A stretch of 64,000 nt of DNA from Blastomussa wellsi (taxonomy: Eukaryota > Cnidaria > Anthozoa > Scleractinia > Plerogyridae). The position numbers were made by a program, and so were the translations under genes. The stretch spans positions 11,105,975 to 11,169,974 of the forward strand of contig OX393574.1 in assembly GCA_947652115.1 (NCBI GenBank), in the 5' to 3' direction. This document shows, one piece after another, positions 1-11,200 of the stretch (its first letter is position 1; the number at the start of each line of letters is the position of its first letter). Under the pieces are notes generated by a model that saw only the letters and a list, made by a program, of their open reading frames with translations, did not search any database and was not told the origin of the DNA.

Positions 1-102
1 AGTTTACCCTTTCACATATTTTGATGGTTTTTGGTTAAAGAGGGGAATTAAAATGCACAAACTCTTGAGAGGCGAAGATTTCAAGTTCCACGTCCAGTGG
101 CG

Positions 103-281
103 GATCTAGGGGGAGGGTGGTAAGGGTCATGAACCCCCCCTTCCCTAACCATTTTCTCTTTTTTTTTTACTACACTGTACTTGTTTGATGCTGAAATTCT
201 CGCATCGACAGGATTGCTTATTACAGTATTAGTCAACTTTGGACCCCCACTATCAAAAATTCCTGGATCCGCCCCCGACGT
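103..281. repeat. MITE-like dispersed repeat
   Basis: The left end CAGTGGCGGATCTAGG is answered at the right end by CCTGGATCCGCC, its near reverse complement, giving imperfect terminal inverted repeats. A middle part (CTGAAATTCTCGCATCGACA) recurs in intron 2 of all four sulfotransferase copies, near 20290, 31840, 44205 and 53770. This is a non-autonomous element family; the superfamily is not clear from the sequence. Confidence 0.6.
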
Positions 282-340
282 CTGTGGTCAACTTTGCCTC
301 ACTCAAATTATTATAATATTTTGATTGGCCTGCACAGGAA

Positions 341-531
341 ACAGAAGCTATCAGAAAGTTATCAAAAGGTGTCAAAAAATTTCCATTGCCAAATACATTT
401 CCTAACTACATGTACAAAGTTCTACATAAACATGACAAATTAAGCTCATTTGATAACAATGAATTGGAAAGCAGCACTGAAATTGATGATGTTGACATGT
501 TTCGAACATGTTCTTTATACATTTATATGTA
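341..531 (+). other. Exon-like open frame, unassigned
   Basis: A possible splice acceptor (TGCACAG) at about 333-339 is followed by an open frame of some 64 codons ending at TAG 529-531. The translation has a basic first half and an acidic tail (ESSTEIDDVDMF). It does not match any part of GMPPB, although it lies just upstream of a GMPPB exon on the same strand. It may be a nested terminal exon, an alternative exon or chance. Confidence 0.2.
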
Positions 532-577
532 GTTTTCAAAATGATTTCTTGACATTTAAATGTCATTTTTCTCACAG

Positions 578-3500
578 CTCAGACCAACATCAATTGAAAA
601 GGAAATTTTTCCACGAATGGCTCAGGATGATAATCTATTTGCATTCAATCTTTCAGGTAGTCTTGACTGGTATTAAAAGAATTTTCTCTTTTTGTTGTTA
701 GTTTTTAGTTTAAGTTAACATTTTATTAATTATTAAACTCATTGCCAACAGTTTAGCTTATGAAAGGTGGGGTCGTGGGGCCAGGCAGAACACAAGTGTA
801 AAGCAGGGCAAATTGGTATCCATGGCAATCCTGAGAGCATTAACCTGAAAGAACCAGTGGAAATACTTACCCGTAACCCACAAATTACTTATGGACCTAA
901 TCCACCAACGAGGGAGGGAGGGTGAGGTAAAAAACTGGATCAAACAAGCACGCTTCAAGGCTCAAAATAACTGCACGATATAGGTCTCGTGTAGTTGGAA
1001 CACAAAATCATGTGAGCCCTGACAAACCCTGGACAGTATGTTGCTACACAGTGCATAGTCCCATGAATACCAGTGACCAGCATTGGCTCGATTTTAACTT
1101 AGCCTAAATTACATTTCGTATTAAAATCATATAATCTATACGTTTTTTTTTGTTTTGCCTTTTCTTTGTTTCATTTCAACTGTATAAAACCATCTATTCA
1201 GGTTTTTGGATGGATGTAGGCCAGCCGAAGGATTTTCTCACTGGAATGGGACTGTTTCTTCATCACCTGAGAGAAAAACATCCTGAACGTCTGCATGAAG
1301 GCCCAGGGATTATCGGCAATGTATTAGTGGTGAGTTTGCATGTAACTGCATTGCTACATGCACACACCATCACTTGGACAATCTCTTAAGGTGGTGGCAA
1401 ACGAGGACACAATGTTGTAGACACATTGTTGCAGACACAAATGTTTCCCTGTTTGCCTGTGCATGCAACATTGTTGCAGTCACAAATTTTTTGTCCAAGA
1501 CACAAAAAATGTGTTCTGCAACAAATGTTGCTGTGTTTGCATGCGCAACAAATTGTCATGAGCAACAATGTGTCCGCAACAATTTGTTCTCGTTTGCCAC
1601 CGCCTTTAGCATTGTTCCACACACATCGTTGCAAATTCTCATTATTTGTTGTTACCAGTACATCATGGCTGACAATATCCCCTTATTAAATAATAAGAGT
1701 ATTGATTTTCTCTGTTTGTTTAGGATCCTACAGCTAAAATAGGTGAAGGTTGTAGAATAGGACCAAACGTAGTCATTGGACCAGGAGCTGTTATCCAGGA
1801 TGGTAAGTGCTCTACACCATTTTAAAAGAGCCTATCTCTGGGATTTTGTCTTCTGGCATGTACCGGTATTTGCCACCATCATTCTTGGCTACTTTTAGCA
1901 TCTTTGTTGATCACTCTTCCACTGAAACCCAGGTGGGACCAGACTGCTGTGTATGGTATTGGAGGAGCGATAAAGGGGGAGTACATGGGGTTTGTTGTTG
2001 TGGTAGGCTTTAAATGGCTTGGTACACATGAATGCAATTTTGGAAGTTTTGTCCAAATCCAATTTCCCTATTCACAATTCCAGTTCCATTCAATTTTTCG
2101 GCTTACGACCCTAGTTAAGTTCCAGTGACCCAAATACCATTTCTACAATAAAAAAAAAAAAAAACAGACAAATCACAGTTCTAATGTTATCCCTTTTAGC
2201 ACATTGTATTTTTTTATTTATCATTCTTTACTATCTGGAGGAGACAATATTGTAACGCAATACTGAGCGGCAAAAACGTTGCGTGACAATGCAAAATATG
2301 GCTACTAGAAGACTACAGTATTTCAGATTTTCCTCTGAAATGCCTAACTTTTTACTTGTCAGGAGCATGTCTTTCCCGTTGCACAATTCTACAAGAAGCC
2401 GTCATTAGGTCTCATTCCTGGATCCACTCGGCTATTATTGGCTGGAAGTCTGTTGTAGGACAATGGGTAGGTTTTCTACGTTATCTTTGCTTGTAGTATA
2501 TACTCCAAACTTTTCTCCAGGAACTGATTTTATTGATAATTCTCGACAAATTGTCAAAAAAATGAAATTCTCAAGTTTTCTGCCCACGCGACATCGAATC
2601 CTGCCATCTTGCGGCTGTTAGGCGGGTGCATATTGTGGTCGCTAAAATTAATGCGATTTTTGTTTTCTTTCAAGGACCAAACCAATTGAATCAATAGGCC
2701 CTTTGCACGACCCAGTGACATGGTACAATATAACACCCTGCTGGTCAGCAAGCTTCGCTCTGGGACATGAAGTGGCTTTGGTTTGGATGTCCCAGCGCGT
2801 AGTTTGCTCACCAGCAGGGTGTTATTTTGTACCATGTGACTGGGTCGTGCAAAGGGCCTATTCACTTGATGGGTCCAGTTAAACAACATTTGGCAGAGAC
2901 GCTTTCACTTCGGAGATTTATTTGCAATAATTATACTTTTGGGCTTACAGACACTAGCTATATTTGCTAATGAAGCGCGATTTTTCAGATTTAGGGTGTT
3001 CTTCAGGGCATGTTACCTCCAAACGAAGTCGGTGACCCCAAATTTTATTCACATTTCTGGCATTAGTAACTCACTATCTTACAGTCGTGAAAATCTCAGA
3101 AAAATGTTTCCGCCAACATCCTTGAAATAGTATAAAAAAAAGGCTAACAGTAATTTTAGTGAAAGTGAAGAATGATCGTCGCAGTGAATTTAAGCAATTG
3201 GAAAGAAGAAGCCTGAATAAATCAGTTCTTCAACATGATTCGAACCCGTGACCTCCGCGATACCGGTGCGATGCTCTACCAACTGAGCTATGAAGCTACA
3301 CTGTTTTTATCCCGCTCTGATTGGTTAGCAATCGTAATGAGCACTCTGCGCATGCTTAAAATATCGAACTTGACCTGAGTCTGCGTATTTGATGCTGACC
3401 AAAAGAAATGTTCTCCCCGCATTCAAATTGTCCATTTTATTTTTCAGGTTCGTATGGAGGGTGTATCCGTGCTCGGGGAAGACGTCATTGTTAAAGATGA

Positions 3501-3579
3501 ATTATATATTAATGGCGGTAGAATACTCCCCCACAAATCTATATCAGACTCATCGCCTGAGCCGCAAATTATCATGTAA
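578..3579 (+). CDS. GMPPB: Mannose-1-phosphate guanylyltransferase beta, 3' part
   Basis: Five exons join in phase: 578-656, 1202-1329, 1724-1802, 2363-2466 and 3448-3579 (stop TAA), giving the last 173 residues. All junctions have AG/GT. The enzyme makes GDP-mannose from mannose-1-phosphate and GTP in the cytosol. The first exon ([12 protein letters not shown]) and the [15 protein letters not shown] stretch belong to the end of the nucleotidyltransferase domain. The next exons ([25 protein letters not shown]) form the C-terminal left-handed beta-helix hexapeptide repeats. The end [13 protein letters not shown]...PEPQIIM is the conserved GMPPB terminus. N-terminal exons, including the GTP-binding signature, lie left of the window. 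Introns hold two foldback elements and a SINE; no coding damage is seen. Confidence 0.95.
1387..1609. repeat. Foldback MITE in GMPPB intron
   Basis: The ends GGTGGTGGCAAACGAG and CTCGTTTGCCACCGCC are inverted repeats. The interior is built of short degenerate words of the ACAATGTTG / CAACATTGT kind on both strands. It lies in the intron between exons 1202-1329 and 1724-1802. Confidence 0.6.
2693..2862. repeat. Long foldback element in GMPPB intron
   Basis: The left arm begins ATAGGCCCTTTGCACGACCC and the right arm ends with its reverse complement. The arms are about 70 bp each, nearly perfect, with a loop of about 25 bp. Any intron transcript would fold into a long hairpin. Confidence 0.75.
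3160..3300 (-). repeat. tRNA-derived SINE in GMPPB intron
   Basis: On the - strand an A box (TAGCTCAGTTGG, plus positions 3279-3290) and a B box (GGTTCGAATC, 3237-3246) sit in a tRNA-like cloverleaf. The anticodon position would read GGT (Thr-like), but the stems contain mismatches. It continues into a SINE tail (CTGATTTATTCAGGCTTC). Related tail fragments occur before the gag remnants near 8820-8875, 25555 and 37230. A functional tRNA is unlikely. Confidence 0.7.
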
Positions 3580-4135
3580 ATAGGATATTGGCAATAACAA
3601 ATTTCTTTAAATCTATATTAGGCTTTCAATAAGCAACCTTTTGGGTCAACTCGTTGATGTAAAGGGCGGTTATTTTAAAAAGGGAATTTTTTAGCAAACA
3701 CGACGGTGGCGAGAATTTTTTTTCTTTCTTTTTTTATTAAAATGAAGCTCTATCACGAATGACAAAAAATTACTCAGAACACAATAGAGACGTTTACTTC
3801 GCTGTGTATGTTTACAAGATCCAGGTCTAAATAACAGCAGTGCTACACTAGAGGACCAGTAGAACAATAGAACAAATAACAGGAACAATGTCCCTGGCCC
3901 CGCAAACAACAGCAACTGCTACACTGGAGGACAAGTGGTATTACAAGTTTCCCAAGGCTGCTTCACTGTTGGTTTTAAAAATAATCAAAAATTCTTTCTT
4001 ACAACTCCTGACGACTCCTGTTCGTTTTGGGACTCTTTACCATAACCGCGTATTGTCATAAAGAAAGAGACGGAAAGAAAAAACAGACTTTAATATAACT
4101 GTATTAGGCTTGAAATAAACATTTTTTTTTATATA
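3580..4135 (+). other. Probable GMPPB 3' UTR with poly(A) signal
   Basis: No gene is visible after the GMPPB stop. The first convincing poly(A) signal, AATAAA at 4114-4119, is followed by a T-rich run and (AT)n. The exact 3' end is inferred. Confidence 0.45.
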
Positions 4136-4567
4136 TATATTATGAATATGTACTGAGTATGTTGTTTAAACTGACGACATTCATGATCGTAGAACTGTCA
4201 GTGTAACATAAAATATTTGCTGAAGTTTAATTTGGCGAATTGACGAATAAAATTGCTGCAAGGTACACGGTAGCCTAAATCAATCAATCAATAACTTTAT
4301 TTATCCACGGAATCCTTATCACTAAAAAGTGGTCTTCTAAAGAGCCGTGCGCATTAACCTTAAATATATTACCAAGTACTTAAAAACTAAGACTTAAAAA
4401 TTACGAATATACTAAGTTAGTCTGTATCAGTGATAAGTAATTTTCATGAGTGAAAATTACATTGAAAGAAGTTCAGTTGAAGATCTATTTAAAGAAAATT
4501 GTAGTGCCCATTCTATTCTCATTCTATAAGATTGCTCCCATTTAGAAATGCGCGCGCACAGATGGCG

Positions 4568-4782
4568 AATAGGCCACTTAAGAGTTCTGTGCTTAGTTAC
4601 CAAGCCTTTGAGTGGAATTGAGGCTGAAGGTGACCTTGCATAGATACAAACCCTCTTGCTTTTGATGTGTAAATCGTTTTGTTGCTAAATAGTTTCTGGT
4701 CTCTATCTTGACAAGGTCACCCTGAGCCTCGCTTTCATACAGAGGCCTGGTTACATTTCACAGAACTGTTAAATGGACTATT
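4568..4782. repeat. Short TIR MITE, copy A
   Basis: The ends read AATAGGCCACTTAAGAGTTC and CAGAACTGTTAAATGGACTA, which are imperfect inverted repeats. A second, about 90% similar copy lies at 61891-62116. The interior also has paired words (GAGGCTGAAGGTGACCTTG and AAGGTCACCCTGAGCCTC), so the whole element folds back. Confidence 0.75.
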
Positions 4783-4796
4783 CATTACGCGGCCAC

Positions 4797-5275
4797 GTTG
4801 TTCCGCAGGAACAAAACGGCAAAACCAATAATAAAACTATAGTTACTCACTAGATAACAAAACCTCTCTCTCATGCCGCGTTTTCGGTCGTAAACTACCC
4901 CATCCATAGTTACGTCCTATCCTTGGTTAGTGTGTTTTTAAAAGTTACTGAAATAAGGCTAGGGTGAACACTAATTATGAGTGTTACGGATCGCTCATTT
5001 AATCCGCTTTGGACGCAGTAAATGATAATGTTTCTTGCATTTACGTCGCGCGCTTCGTTACATAGTACATGTCAAAGTTCAGTGAATTTGAGCAACTGCA
5101 CATTATTCAGTCATTTTTGCTATAAACGAACGGCAAAACAATTATTATAAACGATAGGTACTTAGTTATTCGATAGATAAGAACATCTCTTGCTCAAATT
5201 ACGCTTTTTCGATCGTGCCCTATGCTATCCATAGTCAGATTACTGAAATATGGCTAGGGTTAACACTAATAGACA
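4797..5275. repeat. Degenerate direct duplication
   Basis: Segments 4818-4975 and about 5131-5272 share words in order: AACGGCAAAAC, TAGATAA, ATCCATAGT, TACTGAAATA, GGCTAGGGT and AACACTAAT. They look like two old copies of one repeat. No coding is seen here. Confidence 0.5.
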
Positions 5276-5282
5276 TTAGAAT

Positions 5283-6950
5283 ATAGCCCTGTATGCTCGA
5301 CGATGAAAATCAACAGCTACATCGCTAAGAGACAGATGAACAGCTGGATCGAAGCCTGGCGGTGGGGTGGTAAATTCACTCAAGCCTAGAAACTTTCAAA
5401 AGGCGGCCCAGAGCATAGCGCTATCAAAGTCAGAAAGGTTTAACGACGAATGAGTAGCATTAGATTCTGCGTGACCGGAAGGCGAGGGGGGCGGGCGGGC
5501 CCCTTGAAAGACTCAGCACGTTTGATTCCCCGTAGCACGTGATTGAGGCGAGGAGTAGCGACCAGAGGATCACCGAGACCCAAGTCAATTTGCTGGGAAC
5601 GGACGGCGCATAAGTAGCTTTTAATGGTGCGAAGGGAAAGTGACGAGACCAGGTGGGCGACGAACATTTCCAGCGTAGACTCGGACACGGGAAAAGGAGA
5701 ACCGGAGGCGTGCAGAAAGCCATGCGTGACGCAAAATTCGGCGAAGCGGCGTTGGCCCAACAGGTAAGACTGACGAGTGGACGGAGCCAAGCTAAGACTA
5801 TGAAATGGTTCACTCGCTCATGGAGGACAGAAAGTTCAGTTCCTCTAGCAGATGTGGTGGTAGGGGGCTGGGTTCCGGTGACGCCAAGGGTGCCAAACTG
5901 CGGAATTTCTGCAACTGAAAACGAGAGAGTGCGTCAGCTGCGATGGAGTTAAGGCGTCCAGGCACGTGGGCAGCTGACACCCAAAAGGAATGGCGTGCGG
6001 CGGCGAGGAACAAGCTGCGAAGAAGACCCTCGAGCGCCCCATCGGAGCAGAAACGTTTCGAGATAGCCTCGGTTACGCCGCGGTTGTCGCAAAGAAACTG
6101 GACCCGGAGGCCCTGCCAGCGGTTGGCCCCACACGTGGGCGGCCAGGACGATGGGATATAGTTCCTTGAAGGCAATGCTCGCAGTCAGTTGAGCCGGCAG
6201 CCAGTGACCAGCGAACCAGAGACCATCCAAATAGGCACCGAACCCAATAGCCCCGGCAGCGTCAGTGGACACTTGCAAGTCCGACAGGTGCGACCAGCGG
6301 GAAGAGGTGAGAAAGCTTGTGCCGTTCCGAATGAAACATGACCACCATAGAAGATCGACCCTGGTGTCGCGATTGAGGCGAATGTAGCGAGACTGCGCGT
6401 GCGTACCACGGATAAGATCAGTTACACGACGAAGAAAGGGGCGGCCGGGATAGACAACTTTCGCGGCGTGATGGAGGTGGCCGAGGAGAGATTCCAGTTC
6501 ACGACGGCGACAGGCACGTTTGATACACCAAGAGGACAGCAAGTCCCGAAGGGCAGAAACTTTCTCAGCCGGAAGGCGAGCGATGAGCAGAACGGTGTCG
6601 AGTTCAGTGCCGAGGAAGGAGAGGCAAGTGGTGGGACCTTCCACCTTTTCTATAGCCAGAGGAATCCCCAATCTGGAGGCTGACGAAGTGATAGCGCTAA
6701 GGTTATCGTCACACTCAGTGGAATTAGGAGAGCCCGCGGTCAGATAGTCGTCCAGGTAATGGAGGAGGAGACGAACGCCGTGACTGTGGTGCAGGATCCA
6801 GTGCCAACCTTCGGCGAAACGATTGAAAATGAAGGGAGCCGAGCACAAGCCGAAGGGGAGAGCCAAGTCCACGTACAACTGGTTGTTCCAGGATATGCCT
6901 AGAAGGTGGCGATCGAGTGTATGGACGGGGAGGAGACGGTATGCATCGCA
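5283..6950 (-). mobile_element. Decayed DIRS-like retrotransposon fragment
   Basis: Read on the - strand in order: reverse transcriptase from about 6950 (DAYRLLPVHTLDRHLLGISW, then LPFGLCSAPFIFN and the catalytic YLDD), then RNase H (STDAAGAIGFGAYLDG), a frameshift near 6175, more RNase H (HVPGRLNSIAADALSRF), and a tyrosine recombinase N-terminal domain (5790-5440). The recombinase continues in another frame, with an in-frame stop, to about 5283 (LSEFTTPPPGFDPAVHLSLSDV). Gag and the recombinase catalytic end are missing. The RT, RNase H, tyrosine recombinase order is the DIRS/Ngaro plan. GC content is clearly higher than in the flanks. Not autonomous. Confidence 0.9.
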
Positions 6951-7103
6951 GCTTGGGAGAATTTATTGGGCAAATGGCTTCAAACCCAGCCCCCCCCCCT
7001 CCCCCCCCCCCCCCCGGCAAACAATCGCCCGTACGCCAATGTGGCCATGGCTTCCTTCCCGTCGTAGTTTGATTTAAAAGCGTTTTTTTTACTCGTAAAA
7101 TCC
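6951..7103 (-). pseudogene. Inverted scrap of sulfotransferase exon 3 end
   Basis: Read on the - strand, 7060-7085 is an exact match to the last codons of the sulfotransferase catalytic exon (AAACGCTTTTAAATCAAACT, continuing to TACGA). Downstream it matches the same 3' flank as the intact copies: AAGCC, CCACATTGGCGTACGGGCG, a G-run and TTTGCCCAATAAATT. Internal deletions remove the stop codon and part of the 3' UTR. It is a broken fifth copy in opposite orientation, fused to the DIRS fragment near 6950. Confidence 0.75.
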
Positions 7104-7221
7104 AAAACCAAAGAGCCACCAGACTTTTTATCCTCATCAGGTATAAGGGGTGCTAAATTTATATCTGTGTACAATTTTTCAGCTCAACAGCGTCCATCGT
7201 TTGGAAACTAGCGCATTTGTC

Positions 7222-7643
7222 GCCGAGGGCAACCCTGGAAACTCTTACTCTTAGGGGAACTCTTACGCTTCTTTCGTGCTCTCCAAACTTCCCGCGTGCT
7301 CCATATAACAATTATTCCATGAGCCCGCGTTGGATATGAAGTGATAAAATAACCAACGAGCGCGTAGCGCGAGTTGGTTATAATCACTTCATATCCAACA
7401 AGGGCGAATGGAATAATTGTTTTAGTAAATTCTCAAACCGGGTTTTGCCGCCGATTTTTATTTCCACAATTTTACAAAGCGTAAAATAAAAACTTTGGCG
7501 CACTATTGTCCATATGACGCAAAACTCCGACTATTGGCTCATAGTCGGAGTTTTTTTAGCCAATCAAAAAGCTAGAAATGCAATAGTCGGAGCTGAGAAT
7601 ATACTAAAACTCGATAGTGCACGCTAAAGCATGAACCAATTGT
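7222..7643. repeat. Foldback MITE (family F), interrupted
   Basis: This is the right half of the foldback seen intact at 24406-24593 and 35910-36097: TCGTGCTCTCCAAACTTCCC, then ACTCGATAGTGCACGCTAAA and ACCAATTGT. The left arm is missing. Another element (7306-7608) is inserted between TCCATA and ACTCGATAG. The left end of the sulfotransferase tandem array falls here. Confidence 0.75.
7306..7608. repeat. Nested MITE with two hairpins
   Basis: The first hairpin has arms ACAATTATTCCATGAGCCCG...GAATGGAATAATTGT and an inner pair GTTGGATATGAAGTGAT...ATCACTTCATATCCAAC. A second hairpin is ACTCCGACTATTGG...CATAGTCGGAGT at about 7525-7555. It interrupts the family F foldback and is absent from the equivalent spacers of copies 2 and 3. 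Confidence 0.7.
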
Positions 7644-8107
7644 AAAATAATACATTCAAAGAGGAAAGAGACTGGAACCAATTGCAAAAGTGTTGCCATA
7701 AAAAACATCATAATAGGCACCTTGTGGTGTATTTGATAGCATTCAATATCAACTGCATTGTATTTTATTTGCAGAGATATTATTTATTTTGTGGTTTGAA
7801 CCCACACTGAAACCAATTGTGACGTCATCAGTTATCTAATTTGAGTAATAAAAAATGTGAATATCTCTGGAATGAAAGAAGACATCAGCAGAAGGAAAAC
7901 AAAATACTTCGTTTCTTTAGAAGGGATTTCGAATACAAGCAGGCAGTTTAAGACGGTGCCTACGCCTTGTTGTTGCAGCTAGAGAGCGGCAAAGATCATT
8001 AACCTAATTCTTCTTTCAATAAACCGCTACATAAACAGGAAAACTTTTGAAAGAAAGAACAAAGAAGAGCTTGGGGGCAAATATTTTGAAATCTATTTAG
8101 TGGGCAG

Positions 8108-8117
8108 TTATATATAG
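8108..8117 (+). promoter_or_regulatory. TATA box, sulfotransferase copy 1
   Basis: GCAGTTATATATAGAATT lies about 90 bp before the ATG at 8207. The same block occurs before copies 2, 3 and 4 at the same relative place, and in copy 4 it is the canonical TATAAATAG. Conservation across otherwise diverged flanks supports a core promoter. Confidence 0.6.
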
Positions 8118-8206
8118 AATTCATGGCTGCATTAGGCCTCTTGGAGTCACTGGAGCAAAAGGGTCAGTACGGTTGTAGTGGTTTTCTGCTTACGTTGTTC
8201 AAAGTC

Positions 8207-11200
8207 ATGAAGCTCTCCCTAAATATAAAGTCACTTGTACCATATTTTTTTGCCTTTTGCTTGCTCCTTTTCCTTCTCATCTCATACAGTTGGAACCCGA
8301 AGCTAGTGCCGACACCGAAAGAAAACGCAGGTTAGAGTCAAGTTATATATTTATATTTGTTGTTCACTTCAGGGTGTTGATGCCCTGATGTGAAAGTTTC
8401 TGGCGCCTACTACCTCGACGTTTCGAGATCGCCACAAGTTTAGGTCGGTCATACTAGGAAATATGGAAAGTAGCAGCCCTACAAAAAGAAGTGGAAGGCA
8501 GCCAGTTTAACCATCCATAGCTAGTTATGCAGTCTTGTTCGTTCGAGTGTGAATGTTTTACTCAACGCATGCAACATTCGAGCCAATTTTTTCTGCAACA
8601 TCCTGCAGCGAATCTGTTGCGTGCATTTCGAACAGCTCTTTCACAACATGATCCACCATACGGGTTGGGTACTTTTGGCCTGAGTTGGAAGTGCATGCAG
8701 TCACGTATAAATAATTATGGATCGGACGTAGGGAATATGAAATGATGAACTGTGATTGTAAATTAAAGTGACAATGATCATCGCTGAAAATTTCCAATTC
8801 AAGCAATTAATTCAAGTAAAGAAGCCTGAAAAAAGTCAGGAGTTCAACGGGATTTTTGGGAGTAGTCAGGCTTCTACTTCTATACAGTTTAGGATTTAGA
8901 TAACATGCACTTGAGTTTCTTTGATCTACTTAATTAAACCGGCTTGGACAGGATCATCGCCTGAGTTCGGTTTTCAAGGAAAATTCGTGTTTCCCCAACA
9001 TAACATGGTGTCAGAAGTCAAGATTTAGCCAAACCAACTTCATTTACCTTCACTTCGTCACTGCAAAACTTATTACAGTTTCCGTCGAGAATGCTAACAG
9101 AAAGTGAAGCGCCGCACATCAGCCTCTCTTGCCAATTAAACCTCTGTAGCAGTTCGATTTGGCCAGGACGTTGGCTAGCGAGATTCGGGCGTTACGTAGT
9201 GTTTATGGTCTCGATAGGAAAAGAAGAGCTGCAAATGGACACCTTTCTATACGCCACGGGTGGCGAGGCCGAAGATATCATGGCGAGTTTTACGTTCTCC
9301 GATGCAGCCTATACAAAGAATTACGACATGGTTGAAGGAAAATATGACAGCCATTTCGTCGCAAAGAAGAAAGAGCACGCTAAATTTAATAAACGCGTTT
9401 AGGTAGTCAATATGAACAAGTGGAAACTTTTTATGAAGAAGAATCATAGAGCTCTGTGAGATACGACTGAAGTTTTTGAAACATTCTCGGCATACAGACG
9501 TATAACGATCTATAACCAGTAAAACAAATCATTTGGTGAGAAAATCAAGCCACTTGCAGATCAACAAACTTCTGTTTCCTTCTGATCCAACCTCACTAGA
9601 AGGCTATTTTCTTTTCTTGTTTCCTTTTTCCTACAGCCTTATGTGTCAAAACGGATTTAATTGTCGAGAGTTTGTAAGACACCTAACACTTCCTAAACAC
9701 CTGAACCACTTAAATGAACAGAACGTTCTGGAAGAGTGACTGATTTTAGATTGCATTGCACAAAAAACCGATCAGAGTCAGGTGCTGTTGTTTTTAGCCT
9801 GCGAACAGGCTCTCCAGTGGGGAAAATTTGGGTAAGATTTCAGCGAGCGAAGGAAGCCGAATTTGCGAACGTGATCTGAGTTAGAACCTTCCGGGCCTTT
9901 TCCTTCTCCCAAGCTTGATAACGCGCCCACATCTCGATCTTAAACAGCAGGTGTAACATCCTCTCGTTGATGCAAACTCATTAGCTGTCATTCATTTTGA
10001 CTTTTAAGTTCTTTTTAGACTAGTTTGCTATCTGTTTAGTGTGAAATACATATTTTGTGTCAATCGGGATGACAAATGGAAAGTATACTAATATAAGACG
10101 AAAGAGACAAATTATATTGTATTTGATGACTGTTATATTATATTTGATGCCTTCTACAACAGCGTTTGACTTATATAGTTTTGATCTTTAAGTATTTCGC
10201 GGAATGTGTCTGCCTTGCCAATACATCAGATAATTCCCTTTTAATTTCGCGAGATTCTATTGTCAAATTGATTTCTGTTTGCCATCAGGTAATTGCAGCA
10301 TTTGGCTGTAACAACTGAGTTTTCATTCTGCGAAACTAAGGCTGCGTTTCTTTATAAAAAAATCCAAGAATGGATTCTTAAATCCGAAAACGGATTTTGC
10401 GTTCTTTATTAAACAGATTAATCCAAGATCACTCAGATCATGGTGCATCAAAGGAACCGAAGAATCGTTGCCCAGAGTGGATTCTTCGGTTCCTTTGATG
10501 CACCATGATCCGAGTGATTTTGGATTTTTTTTTAAAGAAACGTTTCCAAAATATTGAAGTACCATCACGTTGGCCCGAGGTTGTCGAGGTTGTAACATTC
10601 CTGAAAGATGAGATCATTGGCGCCTTTAGAGTCACGCAATGTCCGACAATCAGTTCCAAATTAACGTATATACATGTTCAGAACTTTTAAACCTTGGTGC
10701 TGTGTGTTTTTGTGAGAAAAAAGGCCAATAATTAAATTTTAAGCAATAATTCAGTTAAATTTAAAGAGCGCGGCTATACGTTCCATGAATATCTTGTTAC
10801 AATTGCTTTACTTGGAAATTCACTGCGATGATCATTTCTCACTTTCAATTATGGATCTGTACGTACGCTATATTAAAATTCAGCTTGTTAGAGAGGCCTA
10901 GAAGACACAAACAAAGAAAATAAAAATGCATGTTTATTAATTTCTTTTGTTTGTGTCCTCTAGGCCTCGCTATCAAGCTGAATTTTAACATAGCGAAATT
11001 AAAGTGGCCTATTGTAGCCGTGATTTATAGTTATACCCGGGGGTACTCCCATGCACGGGCTATATAGGTATGTGCCGCGGGATAGGGTATGGTTTTTTGA
11101 GGTTTTCGATCATTAAATAGGGTATCATTTTTTCCCTTTTGGCATTGTTCCTGGAGTTATCCTTGGATAGGGTATCGAAATTTTATCGTCTAAAATTGTT

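Noticed and set aside
3228..3300. Functional tRNA-Thr gene
   Set aside because: Box A and B are good, but stems contain mismatches and the sequence continues into a SINE tail, so it is a tRNA-derived SINE.
9640..9690. Alternative middle exon of the sulfotransferase (CCTACAG acceptor, GTTTGTAAGA donor)
   Set aside because: Its length (37 bp) breaks the frame into exon 3 and it is absent from copy 4; the 29-bp exon fits in all copies.
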